Source: Pseudoxanthomonas sp. Root630 (GTDB taxonomy: Bacteria; Pseudomonadota; Gammaproteobacteria; Xanthomonadales; Xanthomonadaceae). From it: a DNA stretch of 64,000 bases. The translations under genes and the position numbers were made by a program. Positions 15,569 to 23,708 of this stretch are shown piece by piece (the first letter of the stretch is position 1; each line of letters opens with the position of its first letter). The notes under the pieces are model-generated. The model saw only the letters and a program-made list of their open reading frames with translations. It made no database searches and was not told where the DNA came from. The stretch is taken from NCBI RefSeq assembly GCF_001427585.1, contig NZ_LMGY01000012.1, forward strand, positions 297,303-361,302, read 5' to 3'.

Positions 15569-17994
15569 AACATCCGGCAGTGCGGTCCGCGACCGCCCGC
15601 ATCCAGCGCGTGGTCGGTCGCGCGTTGGTGTTGTTGGCATGGGCGATCGCGGTTGCGGCACTGCCGGCGCATGCGGAAAGCCTGACGACGGTGCGGCAGG
15701 AGCTGCTGCCGGCGCCGTCCATCGGCACGAGGGGTGATGTCCACGCCTTGGGCACGTCACTGGTCGCTTTCCATGGCGATTCGGCCCAGCAACTGCCAGC
15801 GGGAGCCAAGGCATGGCAATCGCTGTCGATCGCCGCCGACATTCCCGTGCCTGCCACCTGGATCAGTGCGGCCAAGGGCACGCTTTACCTGCTGCATGGC
15901 GATGGCGTCGGACAAGCATCCACCGGTGTTTCCGGCGTGGCGCTGCAGCAGGGGCGCCTGGTGCTGCGTGCGTTGCCCGCGTGGCCCGCACCCTTGCAGG
16001 GCGTGACCCTGGCGGAAGCGGACGGCCGGCTCTATGCCAGTGGCCTCGATGCCGATGGCACGCCGCGTCTCTACCAGCTGACGCTCGCCACCACCTCGGC
16101 AGGTTGGGCTGCGCTTGCGACCTGGCCCGCGGGCGGCGCCAGCAGCCTGCTCGCGCAGCGCGGCGACCTGTTCGCCACCGTGCCGGGCATGGGCGCCGAT
16201 GCGCTCTGGCGCTGGCATCGGGAAACGGGCTGGACGCAGATGCCCGCGCTACCCGCGCCGTTGGTGCCGCATGCCGCCCGGGCCCTCGGACAGGCGCATC
16301 TCCTGTATCTCGTCGCCGAAGGCGGTGCGGGCACGCCACGCCTGGTGACGTTCCACACCATCACCAAGGCATGGGCCACGCTGCCGGCGACCGTGCCGGC
16401 GGACATCACGGGCGTGACCGCGTGGGGCGACGGCCTCGCATGGACGGGCGCGGACGGCACGCTGAACACGTTGCAGCTGCAGTCCGGCAAACACCTGCTC
16501 ACCTGGCTGGACTGGCTGGTGATCGTGGTCTACCTGGCCGCGATGATCGGCATCGGCCTGTACTTCTACCTGCGCGAAAAACGCAATTCGACGGAGAACT
16601 TCTTCGTCGGCAGCCGCACCATCCCGTTCTGGGCGGCGGGCCTGAGCCTGTACGCGGTCAACACCAGTTCCATCAGCTTCATCGCGATCCCGGCGAAGGC
16701 GTTCGAAACCAACTGGCAGTACCTGACCAACAACCTGATCGCCGTGCTCGGCCTGATGTTCGTGGCGGTCTGGATCGTGCCGCTGCTGCGCCGGCTGAAC
16801 CTGATGTCGACCTTCTCCTACCTGGAGACGCGCTTCCATCCGACCATCCGCATGCTCGCCAGCGCCCTGGCGATCCTCATGCAGATCGGCAGCCGCATGA
16901 GCGTCATCCTGTTCCTGCCGGCGCTTGCCATCTCCACCATCACCGGCATCGACGTGGTCTGGAGCGTGTGGTTGATGGGCGGTTTCACCATCATCTACAC
17001 CGCCATGGGCGGCATGAAGGCCGTCATCTGGACCGACGTGGTGCAGGTGATCGTGAAGATGGGCGGTGCGATCTTCGCCATCCTCTTCATCATCTGGACG
17101 TTGAAGGGCGGCTTCGGCGAGTTCACCCAGATCGCGATGGCCGAGGACAAGACCAAGCTGTTCGACTTCAGCTTCGACCTCACCAAGGCGACGGTCTGGG
17201 GTTTCATCTTCCTGGTGCTGTTCGAGGTGGTGCTGACCTTCCCGAAGGACCAGGTGCTGATGCAGCGCGTGCTGTCCACCAAGTCGGACAAGGAGGCCGG
17301 ACGCTCCGTGTGGGCCTTCGCCGCCATCATGATTCCCGGCGGGTTCGTGTTCTACGGCATCGGCACGGCGCTGTTCGTCTACTACAAGAACAACCCGGAG
17401 CGGATGAATCCGCTGCTGCCGGTCGATGCCACCTTCCCGCTGTTCATCGCCGCGGAGCTGCCGATGGGCGTGACCGGCCTGATCATCGCCGGCATCTTCG
17501 CCGCCGCGATGGCGACGCTGTCCGGCATCATGAACTCGGTGGCGACGCTGATCACCGTGGACTTCTACGAGCGTTTCGCCAAGGACAAGTCGCAGAAGAA
17601 GGGCGTGTTCTTCGCCGAGATCATGACGGTCGTGGTCGGTCTGGTCGGCATCGGCGCGGCGCTGGTGCTGTCGCGCTTCGACATCGGTTCGCTGTTCGAT
17701 GTGTCGATCGAACTCGCCGGCCTGTTGGGCGGCGGCTTCGCCGGCGCCTATACGCTGGGCATGTTCACCCGCCGGGCGAACTCGCAGGGCGTGGCGATCG
17801 GCATCGTCACCGCGATCGTGCTGACGTTCGTCGCCTGGTGGTTCGACCTGGTGCACCCCTATTTCTACCTCGCCATCTCCATCCTGGTCTGCGTGGTCGT
17901 GGGTTACCTGGCCAGCCTGTTCTTCCCTGCGCCGGCGCGTTCGCTCGAGGGCCTGACCATCCACCGGCAGGACGCCGCGGACGCGGCCGATTGA
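15565..17994 (+). CDS. Sodium:solute symporter with N-terminal periplasmic beta-propeller
   Basis: This 809-residue two-part protein starts at the ATG at 15565, inside the CitE-like stop. Residues 1-35 are a signal peptide or first membrane anchor (VVGRALVLLAWAIAVAALPAHA). Residues about 36-305 repeat short beta units (such as LYLLHGDGVG, LYASGLDADGTPRLYQL) like a Kelch-type or NanM-type mutarotase propeller. From about residue 309 (LLTWLDWLVIVVYLAAMIG) it is an SSS-family Na-coupled carrier with about 13-14 helices and the motif FFVGSRTIPFWAAGLSLYAV. The propeller may convert a sugar acid anomer before import. The SSS part is certain; the propeller function is inference. Confidence 0.88.
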   Translation: MKHPAVRSATARIQRVVGRALVLLAWAIAVAALPAHAESLTTVRQELLPAPSIGTRGDVHALGTSLVAFHGDSAQQLPAGAKAWQSLSIAADIPVPATWISAAKGTLYLLHGDGVGQASTGVSGVALQQGRLVLRALPAWPAPLQGVTLAEADGRLYASGLDADGTPRLYQLTLATTSAGWAALATWPAGGASSLLAQRGDLFATVPGMGADALWRWHRETGWTQMPALPAPLVPHAARALGQAHLLYLVAEGGAGTPRLVTFHTITKAWATLPATVPADITGVTAWGDGLAWTGADGTLNTLQLQSGKHLLTWLDWLVIVVYLAAMIGIGLYFYLREKRNSTENFFVGSRTIPFWAAGLSLYAVNTSSISFIAIPAKAFETNWQYLTNNLIAVLGLMFVAVWIVPLLRRLNLMSTFSYLETRFHPTIRMLASALAILMQIGSRMSVILFLPALAISTITGIDVVWSVWLMGGFTIIYTAMGGMKAVIWTDVVQVIVKMGGAIFAILFIIWTLKGGFGEFTQIAMAEDKTKLFDFSFDLTKATVWGFIFLVLFEVVLTFPKDQVLMQRVLSTKSDKEAGRSVWAFAAIMIPGGFVFYGIGTALFVYYKNNPERMNPLLPVDATFPLFIAAELPMGVTGLIIAGIFAAAMATLSGIMNSVATLITVDFYERFAKDKSQKKGVFFAEIMTVVVGLVGIGAALVLSRFDIGSLFDVSIELAGLLGGGFAGAYTLGMFTRRANSQGVAIGIVTAIVLTFVAWWFDLVHPYFYLAISILVCVVVGYLASLFFPAPARSLEGLTIHRQDAADAAD

Positions 17995-18064
17995 GCGCAT
18001 GGGCCATAGGTCCCATCGTCGGCGTCACGCGCCTCGTGTAGCCTGAAGGCAGCAGGGGAGGCGC

Positions 18065-18940
18065 GTGGACACCCAGTTCCTGAATACCTTCGTGGTGGTG
18101 GCCGACCGGGGCTCGATGGCTGCGGCGGCACGCGTGCTCAACATCACGCCGGCCGCGGTCGCCCAGCAGATCCGCACGCTGGAGCGCGAACTCGGCGCGC
18201 CGCTGATCGCGCGCGCCGGCCGTACCGTCAGCCTGACCGAGGAAGGTTCGCGCATCCTGCAGCGCGCCCGCGACCTGCTGCGCGACGTCGCCGACATGCG
18301 CAGCGTCGCCAACGACAGCGAAGTCTCCGGCGAGCTGCGGCTGGGCGCGTGCCCCACCGCACTGGCGGGCATGCTGCCGGACATCCTCGCGCGGATGGTC
18401 GATGCCTTCCCGCAGATCAACGTCTACATCCGCCCCGGCTATTCGGCCGAGCTGTACCGCGCCGTGGAGAATGGCGAGCTGGACGCCGCACTGGTGCTGC
18501 AGGCGCCGTACAACCTGCCCAAGACCTGCGACTGGCAGCTGCTGCGCGAGGAGCCGCTGGTGGTGATCGCTCCCGCGCGCATGGCCGGTCGCGACCCGCA
18601 CGAACTGCTGCGCAGCGAGCCGCTGATCCGCTACGACCGCAACCAGTGGGGCGGGCGCGTGGCGGACGACTATCTGCGCCGCGCCGGCATCGTGCCGCAC
18701 GAGCGCTTCGAACTGAACGGGCTCAACGCCATCGCCGTGATGGTGGACCGTGGCCTGGGCGTGTCGCTGGTGCCGGACTGGGCCAAGCCGTGGCCGGAGG
18801 GCCTGGACCTGGTCCGCCTGCCGCTGCCGATGCCCAGCGAGCCCCGCCGCATCGGCATGGTGTGGTCGCGCTCGACGGTACGCATCCGCCTGGTGACCGT
18901 GCTGCTGCAGGAGAGCCGCGCCACCGCCGGGCAGGCTTGA
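18065..18940 (+). CDS. LysR-family transcriptional regulator
   Basis: This 291-residue regulator has an N-terminal winged helix-turn-helix (residues 1-60; GSMAAAARVLNITPAAVAQQIRTLE) and a periplasmic-binding-like effector domain. The start is a GTG at 18065 with AGGGGAGG just upstream. The gene lies between the citE-symporter operon and the TonB receptor 3 cluster and reads the same way as both. LysR proteins usually control adjacent genes, so either group is a candidate target. Confidence 0.9.
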   Translation: MDTQFLNTFVVVADRGSMAAAARVLNITPAAVAQQIRTLERELGAPLIARAGRTVSLTEEGSRILQRARDLLRDVADMRSVANDSEVSGELRLGACPTALAGMLPDILARMVDAFPQINVYIRPGYSAELYRAVENGELDAALVLQAPYNLPKTCDWQLLREEPLVVIAPARMAGRDPHELLRSEPLIRYDRNQWGGRVADDYLRRAGIVPHERFELNGLNAIAVMVDRGLGVSLVPDWAKPWPEGLDLVRLPLPMPSEPRRIGMVWSRSTVRIRLVTVLLQESRATAGQA

Positions 18941-18960
18941 TCCGCGCCACGCGGCGTCAT

Positions 18961-19000
18961 GTTGCAGTGCACGCTACAAAAACTAGCCTGTGAACATATC
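18961..19000 (+). promoter_or_regulatory. Probable promoter of the TonB receptor 3 cluster
   Basis: TTGCAG (18963-18968) and TAGCCT (18985-18990) are spaced by 16 bases. The stretch TGTTGCAGTGCACGCT is nearly identical to that in the pectin receptor promoters (10393-10403 and 13453-13463). The ATGACACCG operator motif is not seen here. A 180-base leader separates it from the start at 19177. Confidence 0.45.
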
Positions 19001-19176
19001 CGCGGGCGATTCTTCCGTGACGGACGTCCGCCTACGCTTCGAACATCGTCGGGTTCGAGCGTCTGGGAGGAACGCTGGGCACGCCGGCCGCCGGGAGCGG
19101 CCTTTCTCGCACTCACCCTTGCCATGCGGCAGGCGCACCGCGCGCCGCCGCCCACTCCGCATTTCGAGAACAGACC

Positions 19177-21420
19177 ATGAAACAGGTACCCGCCGCGTTC
19201 GGCGTTTTCCTACTGGCCGCCGCCGTCAGCGCCAGCGTCAAGGCCCAACAGAACACGCCGCTGCCGCCGCAGGACGCGGCGACCGAAGAAGCCAAGGCCA
19301 AGGACGCCGTCGACCTGGATCAGGTGATCGTCACCGGCGTGCGCGCGCCCAAGGCCGTGGACAAGATCCCCGGCGCAGTGACGCTGGTCAGCAAGGAGGA
19401 AATCGCCCACACGCTGCTGGTCACCGAAGACGCGACCGCCGTACTGGCGCGCACCGTGCCCGGCTACGCCGAGGCCTCGCAGGCCATGAGCAACAGCGGC
19501 GAGACGCTGCGCGGACGCGTGGCGTTGCGCCTGTTCGACGGCGTGCCGCAGGGTTCGCCGCTGCGCGACGGCAGCCGCAACGCCACCTTCACCGACATGG
19601 GCATCGTCGGCCGCGTGGAAGTCATCAACGGTCCTTCCGCGTCGGAAGGCGTCGGCGCGGCCGGCGGCATCATCAACTACCTCTCCACCGTGCCGACCAA
19701 GGAAGGCAGCGAGTTCCGCTTCCTGTCGCGCTACTCCACCCAGTTCAAGGACGACAGCGCGGGCTGGAAACTGGGCCTGAACTACGCTTACAAGCAGGAC
19801 AACTACGACCTGGTCGCCGGCGTCTCGCGCATCGACCGCGGCATGGGTTACGACGCCGACGGCGTGCGCCTGGGCATGAACACCAGCGGTTCGCTGCACG
19901 ATTCGGTGACCCGCAACGTGTTCGTCAAGGGCGGCATCAACTTCGGTGAAGACCTCGAGAAGCGCCTGCAGATCAGCTACAGCGATTTCAAGATCGAAGG
20001 CAACGGCGACTACATCCAGGTCGACGGTTGCCGCTACGAGCCGGGCTGGTGCGAAGATCCGCATCCGAACACCTCCGAGCGCGGCCACATCTTCGGCAGC
20101 AAGGCCGAGTTCAACGATTTCCGGCAGGTCAACGCGCAGTACACCGACGCCGACTTCTTCGGCGGCACGCTGACGCTGAACGCGTACTGGGCCGACCAGG
20201 CCATGCGCTACCCGCCGGAGAACGGCAGCGACCGCCAGGATCCGGACATCCCGCCGAACGGCCCCGATGGCCTGATCTGGGACCAGTCGGAGATCAATTC
20301 GGACAAGGTCGGCTTCCGCCCGTCGTGGGTGCGCGGCCAGCTGTTCGGCGTGGATGGGCTGGAACTGCGCACCGGTGTGGACTGGGTGCGCGACAAGGCC
20401 GACCAGCGCCTGGCGCTGACGGACCGCCTGTGGGTGCCGCCGATGAAGTACGAGAGCGTGGCGCCGTATGCGCAGCTGAGCTGGGACGTCGGCCCGCTGA
20501 CCTTCAGCGGCGGCATCCGCCACGAGGACGGCGAGCTGAGCGTCGACGACTACACCACCACCTGGTACCGCAATCGCGTGTTCGTGCAGGGCGGCACGCT
20601 GTCCTACACCGAGACGCTGTACAACCTGGGTGCCATCTGGCGCATCAACGACCGGTGGTCCGTGTTCGCGGCCTACGGTGAGGGCTTCGGCCTGCCGAAT
20701 GTCGGCATCCCCCTGCGCAACATCAACTATCCCGGCCAGAGCGTCGACGGCATCATCGACCTGCAGCCGATCGTGGTCGACAACCGCGAGGTGGGTGTCA
20801 ACTGGCGTGGCGACGCGACCTCGTTCAGCGCGTCGTACTACGACTCGGAAGCCGATTTCGGCACGTCGCTGGCGATCGATCCGGCCACCAACGACTTCGT
20901 GCTGAACCGTGCGCCGACCCGCATCAAGGGCTTCGAGTTCTCGGGCGACTGGAACATCAACGAAGACTGGAAGCTCAGCGGCATCTATTCGCGCATCCAC
21001 GGCAAGACGGCGTTCTGGAACGCCGACACCACCGGTCGCTATCCGGCCGGCGGGTTGAACAAGCCGATGGGCGCGCTGGACGTCAACCCCGACAAGATCG
21101 CGCTGAGCGTGCGCTGGAAGTTCAACGAGGCCGGCGACGTCACCCTCGGGTCGACCACGTTGTTGTCGCGCGACCTCTACGGCAGCGACGTGCGCGAGTT
21201 CGACGGGGCGACGTACCGCTACGAGGAGCACACCTCCGGTTACACGCTGTTCGACCTGGGCATGAACTACCGGGTGGAGAAGTGGGGCCGCTTCTCGCTG
21301 GGCGTCGAGAACCTGGCGAACAAGCAGTACATCCTGACCTGGTCGCAGGTCCCGGGCTTCCGCAACTACTGGGCGGGCCGCGGCCGCATGTACTCCTTCA
21401 CCTACGAGTACACGTTCTGA
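19177..21420 (+). CDS. TonB-dependent receptor (3), shorter siderophore-receptor-like type
   Basis: This 747-residue outer-membrane receptor differs from receptors 1 and 2. It lacks the long FRASLEKAL plug start and instead reads DQVIVTGVRAPKAVDKIPGAVTLVSKEEI, followed by RGRVALRLFDGVPQGSPLRDG and VEVINGPSASEGVGAAGGIINY. The signal peptide ends near ASVKAQQ. The C-terminus (GRMYSFTYEYTF) has the final aromatic residue. By sequence it looks like FyuA/FepA-like receptors, but the gene cluster after it encodes glycan and sugar enzymes, so the ligand may be an oligosaccharide or glycoside. It is the first gene of a cluster extending to 29054. Confidence 0.9.
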   Translation: MKQVPAAFGVFLLAAAVSASVKAQQNTPLPPQDAATEEAKAKDAVDLDQVIVTGVRAPKAVDKIPGAVTLVSKEEIAHTLLVTEDATAVLARTVPGYAEASQAMSNSGETLRGRVALRLFDGVPQGSPLRDGSRNATFTDMGIVGRVEVINGPSASEGVGAAGGIINYLSTVPTKEGSEFRFLSRYSTQFKDDSAGWKLGLNYAYKQDNYDLVAGVSRIDRGMGYDADGVRLGMNTSGSLHDSVTRNVFVKGGINFGEDLEKRLQISYSDFKIEGNGDYIQVDGCRYEPGWCEDPHPNTSERGHIFGSKAEFNDFRQVNAQYTDADFFGGTLTLNAYWADQAMRYPPENGSDRQDPDIPPNGPDGLIWDQSEINSDKVGFRPSWVRGQLFGVDGLELRTGVDWVRDKADQRLALTDRLWVPPMKYESVAPYAQLSWDVGPLTFSGGIRHEDGELSVDDYTTTWYRNRVFVQGGTLSYTETLYNLGAIWRINDRWSVFAAYGEGFGLPNVGIPLRNINYPGQSVDGIIDLQPIVVDNREVGVNWRGDATSFSASYYDSEADFGTSLAIDPATNDFVLNRAPTRIKGFEFSGDWNINEDWKLSGIYSRIHGKTAFWNADTTGRYPAGGLNKPMGALDVNPDKIALSVRWKFNEAGDVTLGSTTLLSRDLYGSDVREFDGATYRYEEHTSGYTLFDLGMNYRVEKWGRFSLGVENLANKQYILTWSQVPGFRNYWAGRGRMYSFTYEYTF

Positions 21421-21434
21421 TCCACGATCCGCGG

Positions 21435-22721
21435 ATGCCGGCACTTCTCCACGCTGCATCCACCCGCGCCGCCTCCTCTCCAGGGCGGCGCGGGCTCTGG
21501 ATGGTCCTGATGCTCTCGCTTGCGGCCTGCGCGACCGCCACGCCGCCGTCCACCCTGCCGCGTGCGCCGATGGATGCCGTGCTGACGCAGGCGGTCGGCA
21601 AGGACGGATACCTGGGTGCCGTCGCCCTGGTCGCCGACCATGGCGCCGTGGTCTACCGCGGTGCGTTCGGTCATGCCGATCTGCAGGGCAAGCAACCGCT
21701 GCGCGAAGACGCCATCTTCCGCATCTATTCGATGACCAAGCCCGTCATCTCGGTGGCGGCACTGATGCTGGTGGAAGAGGGCAGGTTGCAGCTCGATGCC
21801 CCGGTCGCCACCTACCTGCCCGCATTCGCCGGCCTGCAGCGCGTCACCGGTGGCAGCGTGGAAGCACCCACGCGGGTACCGGTGCAGCGTCCGCTCACGG
21901 TGCGGCATCTGCTGACGCACACCGCCGGCTTCGCCACCGGCGGGGACGACATCCGCGTCGCATCCGCCCTGCTGCAGGCGCAGGCGCCCGAAGAAGCCAC
22001 GGATCTCGCCGGCTACGCCGACCGCGTCGCACGCGCACCATTGGCGACCGAGCCTGGCACGCGTTTCCGCTACGACGGCGTCAACACCGAGGTGCTGGCG
22101 CGGGTGATCGAAGTCGCCAGCGGGCAATCGTTCGACACCTTCCTGCGCACACGCATCTTCACGCCGCTCGCCCTGCACGACACCGGCTTCGAAGTGCCTG
22201 CAGCGCAACGTGCCCGCATCATGGCGCTGACCACGCGCGATGCCGCAGGGCAACGCGTCCTTGCCGATACACCGTCCGCGCGCGAACCCGGCGCCCGGCT
22301 CCGCCCTTACACGAGCGGCGCGGGCGGGCTGTATTCCACCGCGGCCGATTACCTGCGCTTCGCACGGATGCTGGCCGAAGGCGGCACGCTCGATGGCGTG
22401 CGCCTGCTGCGTGAAGACACGGTGGCGATGATGATGTCCGACCAGCTTGCGGGCTTCGATCCGCCGGTGCCCGCGCCGGAGCCCGGCGAAGGCTTCGGCC
22501 TCGGCGGTTATGTTGTCATCGATCCGGCGATCAGCACGCGTCCCGGATCGCGCGGGCAGTTCGGCTGGTCCGGGGCTGCATCCACTTATTTCACCATCGA
22601 CCGTGAGCGCGGCCTGGTGATCTTGCTGCTGTCGCAGCACCTGCCTTCCGACGAGGCCCCGGCGCTGCCCAAGCTGGCCACGCCGTTCTACCGCGCGGTC
22701 TATTCGGCGGTCACGCCATGA
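21435..22721 (+). CDS. Serine hydrolase of the beta-lactamase class C / esterase family, lipoprotein
   Basis: This 428-residue protein has a lipobox-like SLAAC near residue 32, so it is probably a membrane-anchored periplasmic lipoprotein. The penicillin-binding/class C fold is shown by SMTKPV (Ser99-x-x-Lys102), HTAGFATGGDD, YDGVNTEVL near residue 213, and GWSGAASTYF near the end. Members include esterases, D-aminopeptidases and beta-lactamases. In a catabolic cluster an esterase that removes acyl groups from the substrate is more likely than antibiotic resistance. It overlaps the ribokinase gene by 4 bases. Confidence 0.83.
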   Translation: MPALLHAASTRAASSPGRRGLWMVLMLSLAACATATPPSTLPRAPMDAVLTQAVGKDGYLGAVALVADHGAVVYRGAFGHADLQGKQPLREDAIFRIYSMTKPVISVAALMLVEEGRLQLDAPVATYLPAFAGLQRVTGGSVEAPTRVPVQRPLTVRHLLTHTAGFATGGDDIRVASALLQAQAPEEATDLAGYADRVARAPLATEPGTRFRYDGVNTEVLARVIEVASGQSFDTFLRTRIFTPLALHDTGFEVPAAQRARIMALTTRDAAGQRVLADTPSAREPGARLRPYTSGAGGLYSTAADYLRFARMLAEGGTLDGVRLLREDTVAMMMSDQLAGFDPPVPAPEPGEGFGLGGYVVIDPAISTRPGSRGQFGWSGAASTYFTIDRERGLVILLLSQHLPSDEAPALPKLATPFYRAVYSAVTP

Positions 22722-23668
22722 GCCGTGGCCAGGGCGGCGTGCTGGTGGCGGGCTCGGCGAACCTCGACTTCGTCGTCCGCGCAGCGCATGTCCCGGCGCC
22801 GGGAGAGACCGTGCTCGGCCGCGAGTTCGCAACGTTCCCCGGCGGCAAGGGCGCCAACCAGGCGGTCGCCAGTGCGCGTGCCGGCGGCGTGCCGACCCGC
22901 ATGCTGCTCGCGCTCGGTGACGATCCGTACGCGGTGGTGCTCGAAGCCGCCCTCGCCGACGCGGACGTGGCCATGCACATCGTGCGCGTGCCGGATACCG
23001 CCAGTGGCACCGCCTTCATCTGCCTGTCCGATGACGCGGAAAACGCGATCACCGTCGCGCCCGGCGCCAACGCCGGATTGCTGCCGCACCACCTGCCGTC
23101 GTTGCGCGGCATCAGCCATCTGCTGCTGCAACTGGAAACACCGCTGGCCAGCGTGGCGAACTACGCCCGCCTCGCCCGCGAGGCCGGCGTGCGGGTGATG
23201 TTGAATGCCGCACCCGCCACCCCGTTGCCGGCGGGCCTGCTGGACAGCGTCGATGTGCTGGTCGTCAACGAAGGCGAACTGGCCACGCTGGCCGGCGAAG
23301 GTTCCGTGGCGGCCCAAGTGGCGCGCCTGCATGTGCCGTGCGTGGTCGTCACCCTCGGTGCACGCGGCTGCTTCGCGCGGCGGGGCGGTGAAATCTTCCT
23401 GCAGCCCGCGTTCCCGATCGACGCCGTGGATACGACCGCGGCCGGCGACACGTTCTGCGGCGCGCTGGCGGCCTGCCTGGCCGAGCATGCCGGGCTGGCG
23501 GACGCGCTACGCTTCGCCAGCGCGGCCTCTGCGCTCGCCTGCACCCGGCTGGGCGCGCAGACCAGCATCCCGGCGCGCCCGGAGGTCGAAGCCTGGCTCG
23601 CCGGGCATGCCGACGCCCCTTCGCAGCAGGCTGCCCTGGCGACTTACTGCGGTCTTCCCAGTTCCTGA
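22718..23668 (+). CDS. Ribokinase-like PfkB-family sugar kinase
   Basis: This cytoplasmic kinase of 316 residues starts with VLVAGSANLDFVVRA and carries the ribokinase signatures TFPGGKGANQAVASARAG near residue 45 and DTTAAGDTFCGALAA near residue 245, where the Asp is the catalytic base. NAAPATPLP and LVVNEGEL are also as in RbsK. It probably phosphorylates ribose or a related pentose released by the hydrolases of the cluster. Start ATG overlaps the previous stop (ATGA). The true sugar could be apiose, arabinose or ribose. Confidence 0.83.
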   Translation: MSRGQGGVLVAGSANLDFVVRAAHVPAPGETVLGREFATFPGGKGANQAVASARAGGVPTRMLLALGDDPYAVVLEAALADADVAMHIVRVPDTASGTAFICLSDDAENAITVAPGANAGLLPHHLPSLRGISHLLLQLETPLASVANYARLAREAGVRVMLNAAPATPLPAGLLDSVDVLVVNEGELATLAGEGSVAAQVARLHVPCVVVTLGARGCFARRGGEIFLQPAFPIDAVDTTAAGDTFCGALAACLAEHAGLADALRFASAASALACTRLGAQTSIPARPEVEAWLAGHADAPSQQAALATYCGLPSS

Positions 23669-23708
23669 TCCATCGTCCCGATCCATCGTCCCGATCCAAG
23701 ATCCCCCC

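Noticed and set aside
21435..22721. Reading the serine hydrolase as an antibiotic-resistance beta-lactamase
   Set aside because: Only the general class C fold motifs are seen, and the gene sits inside a sugar catabolic cluster.
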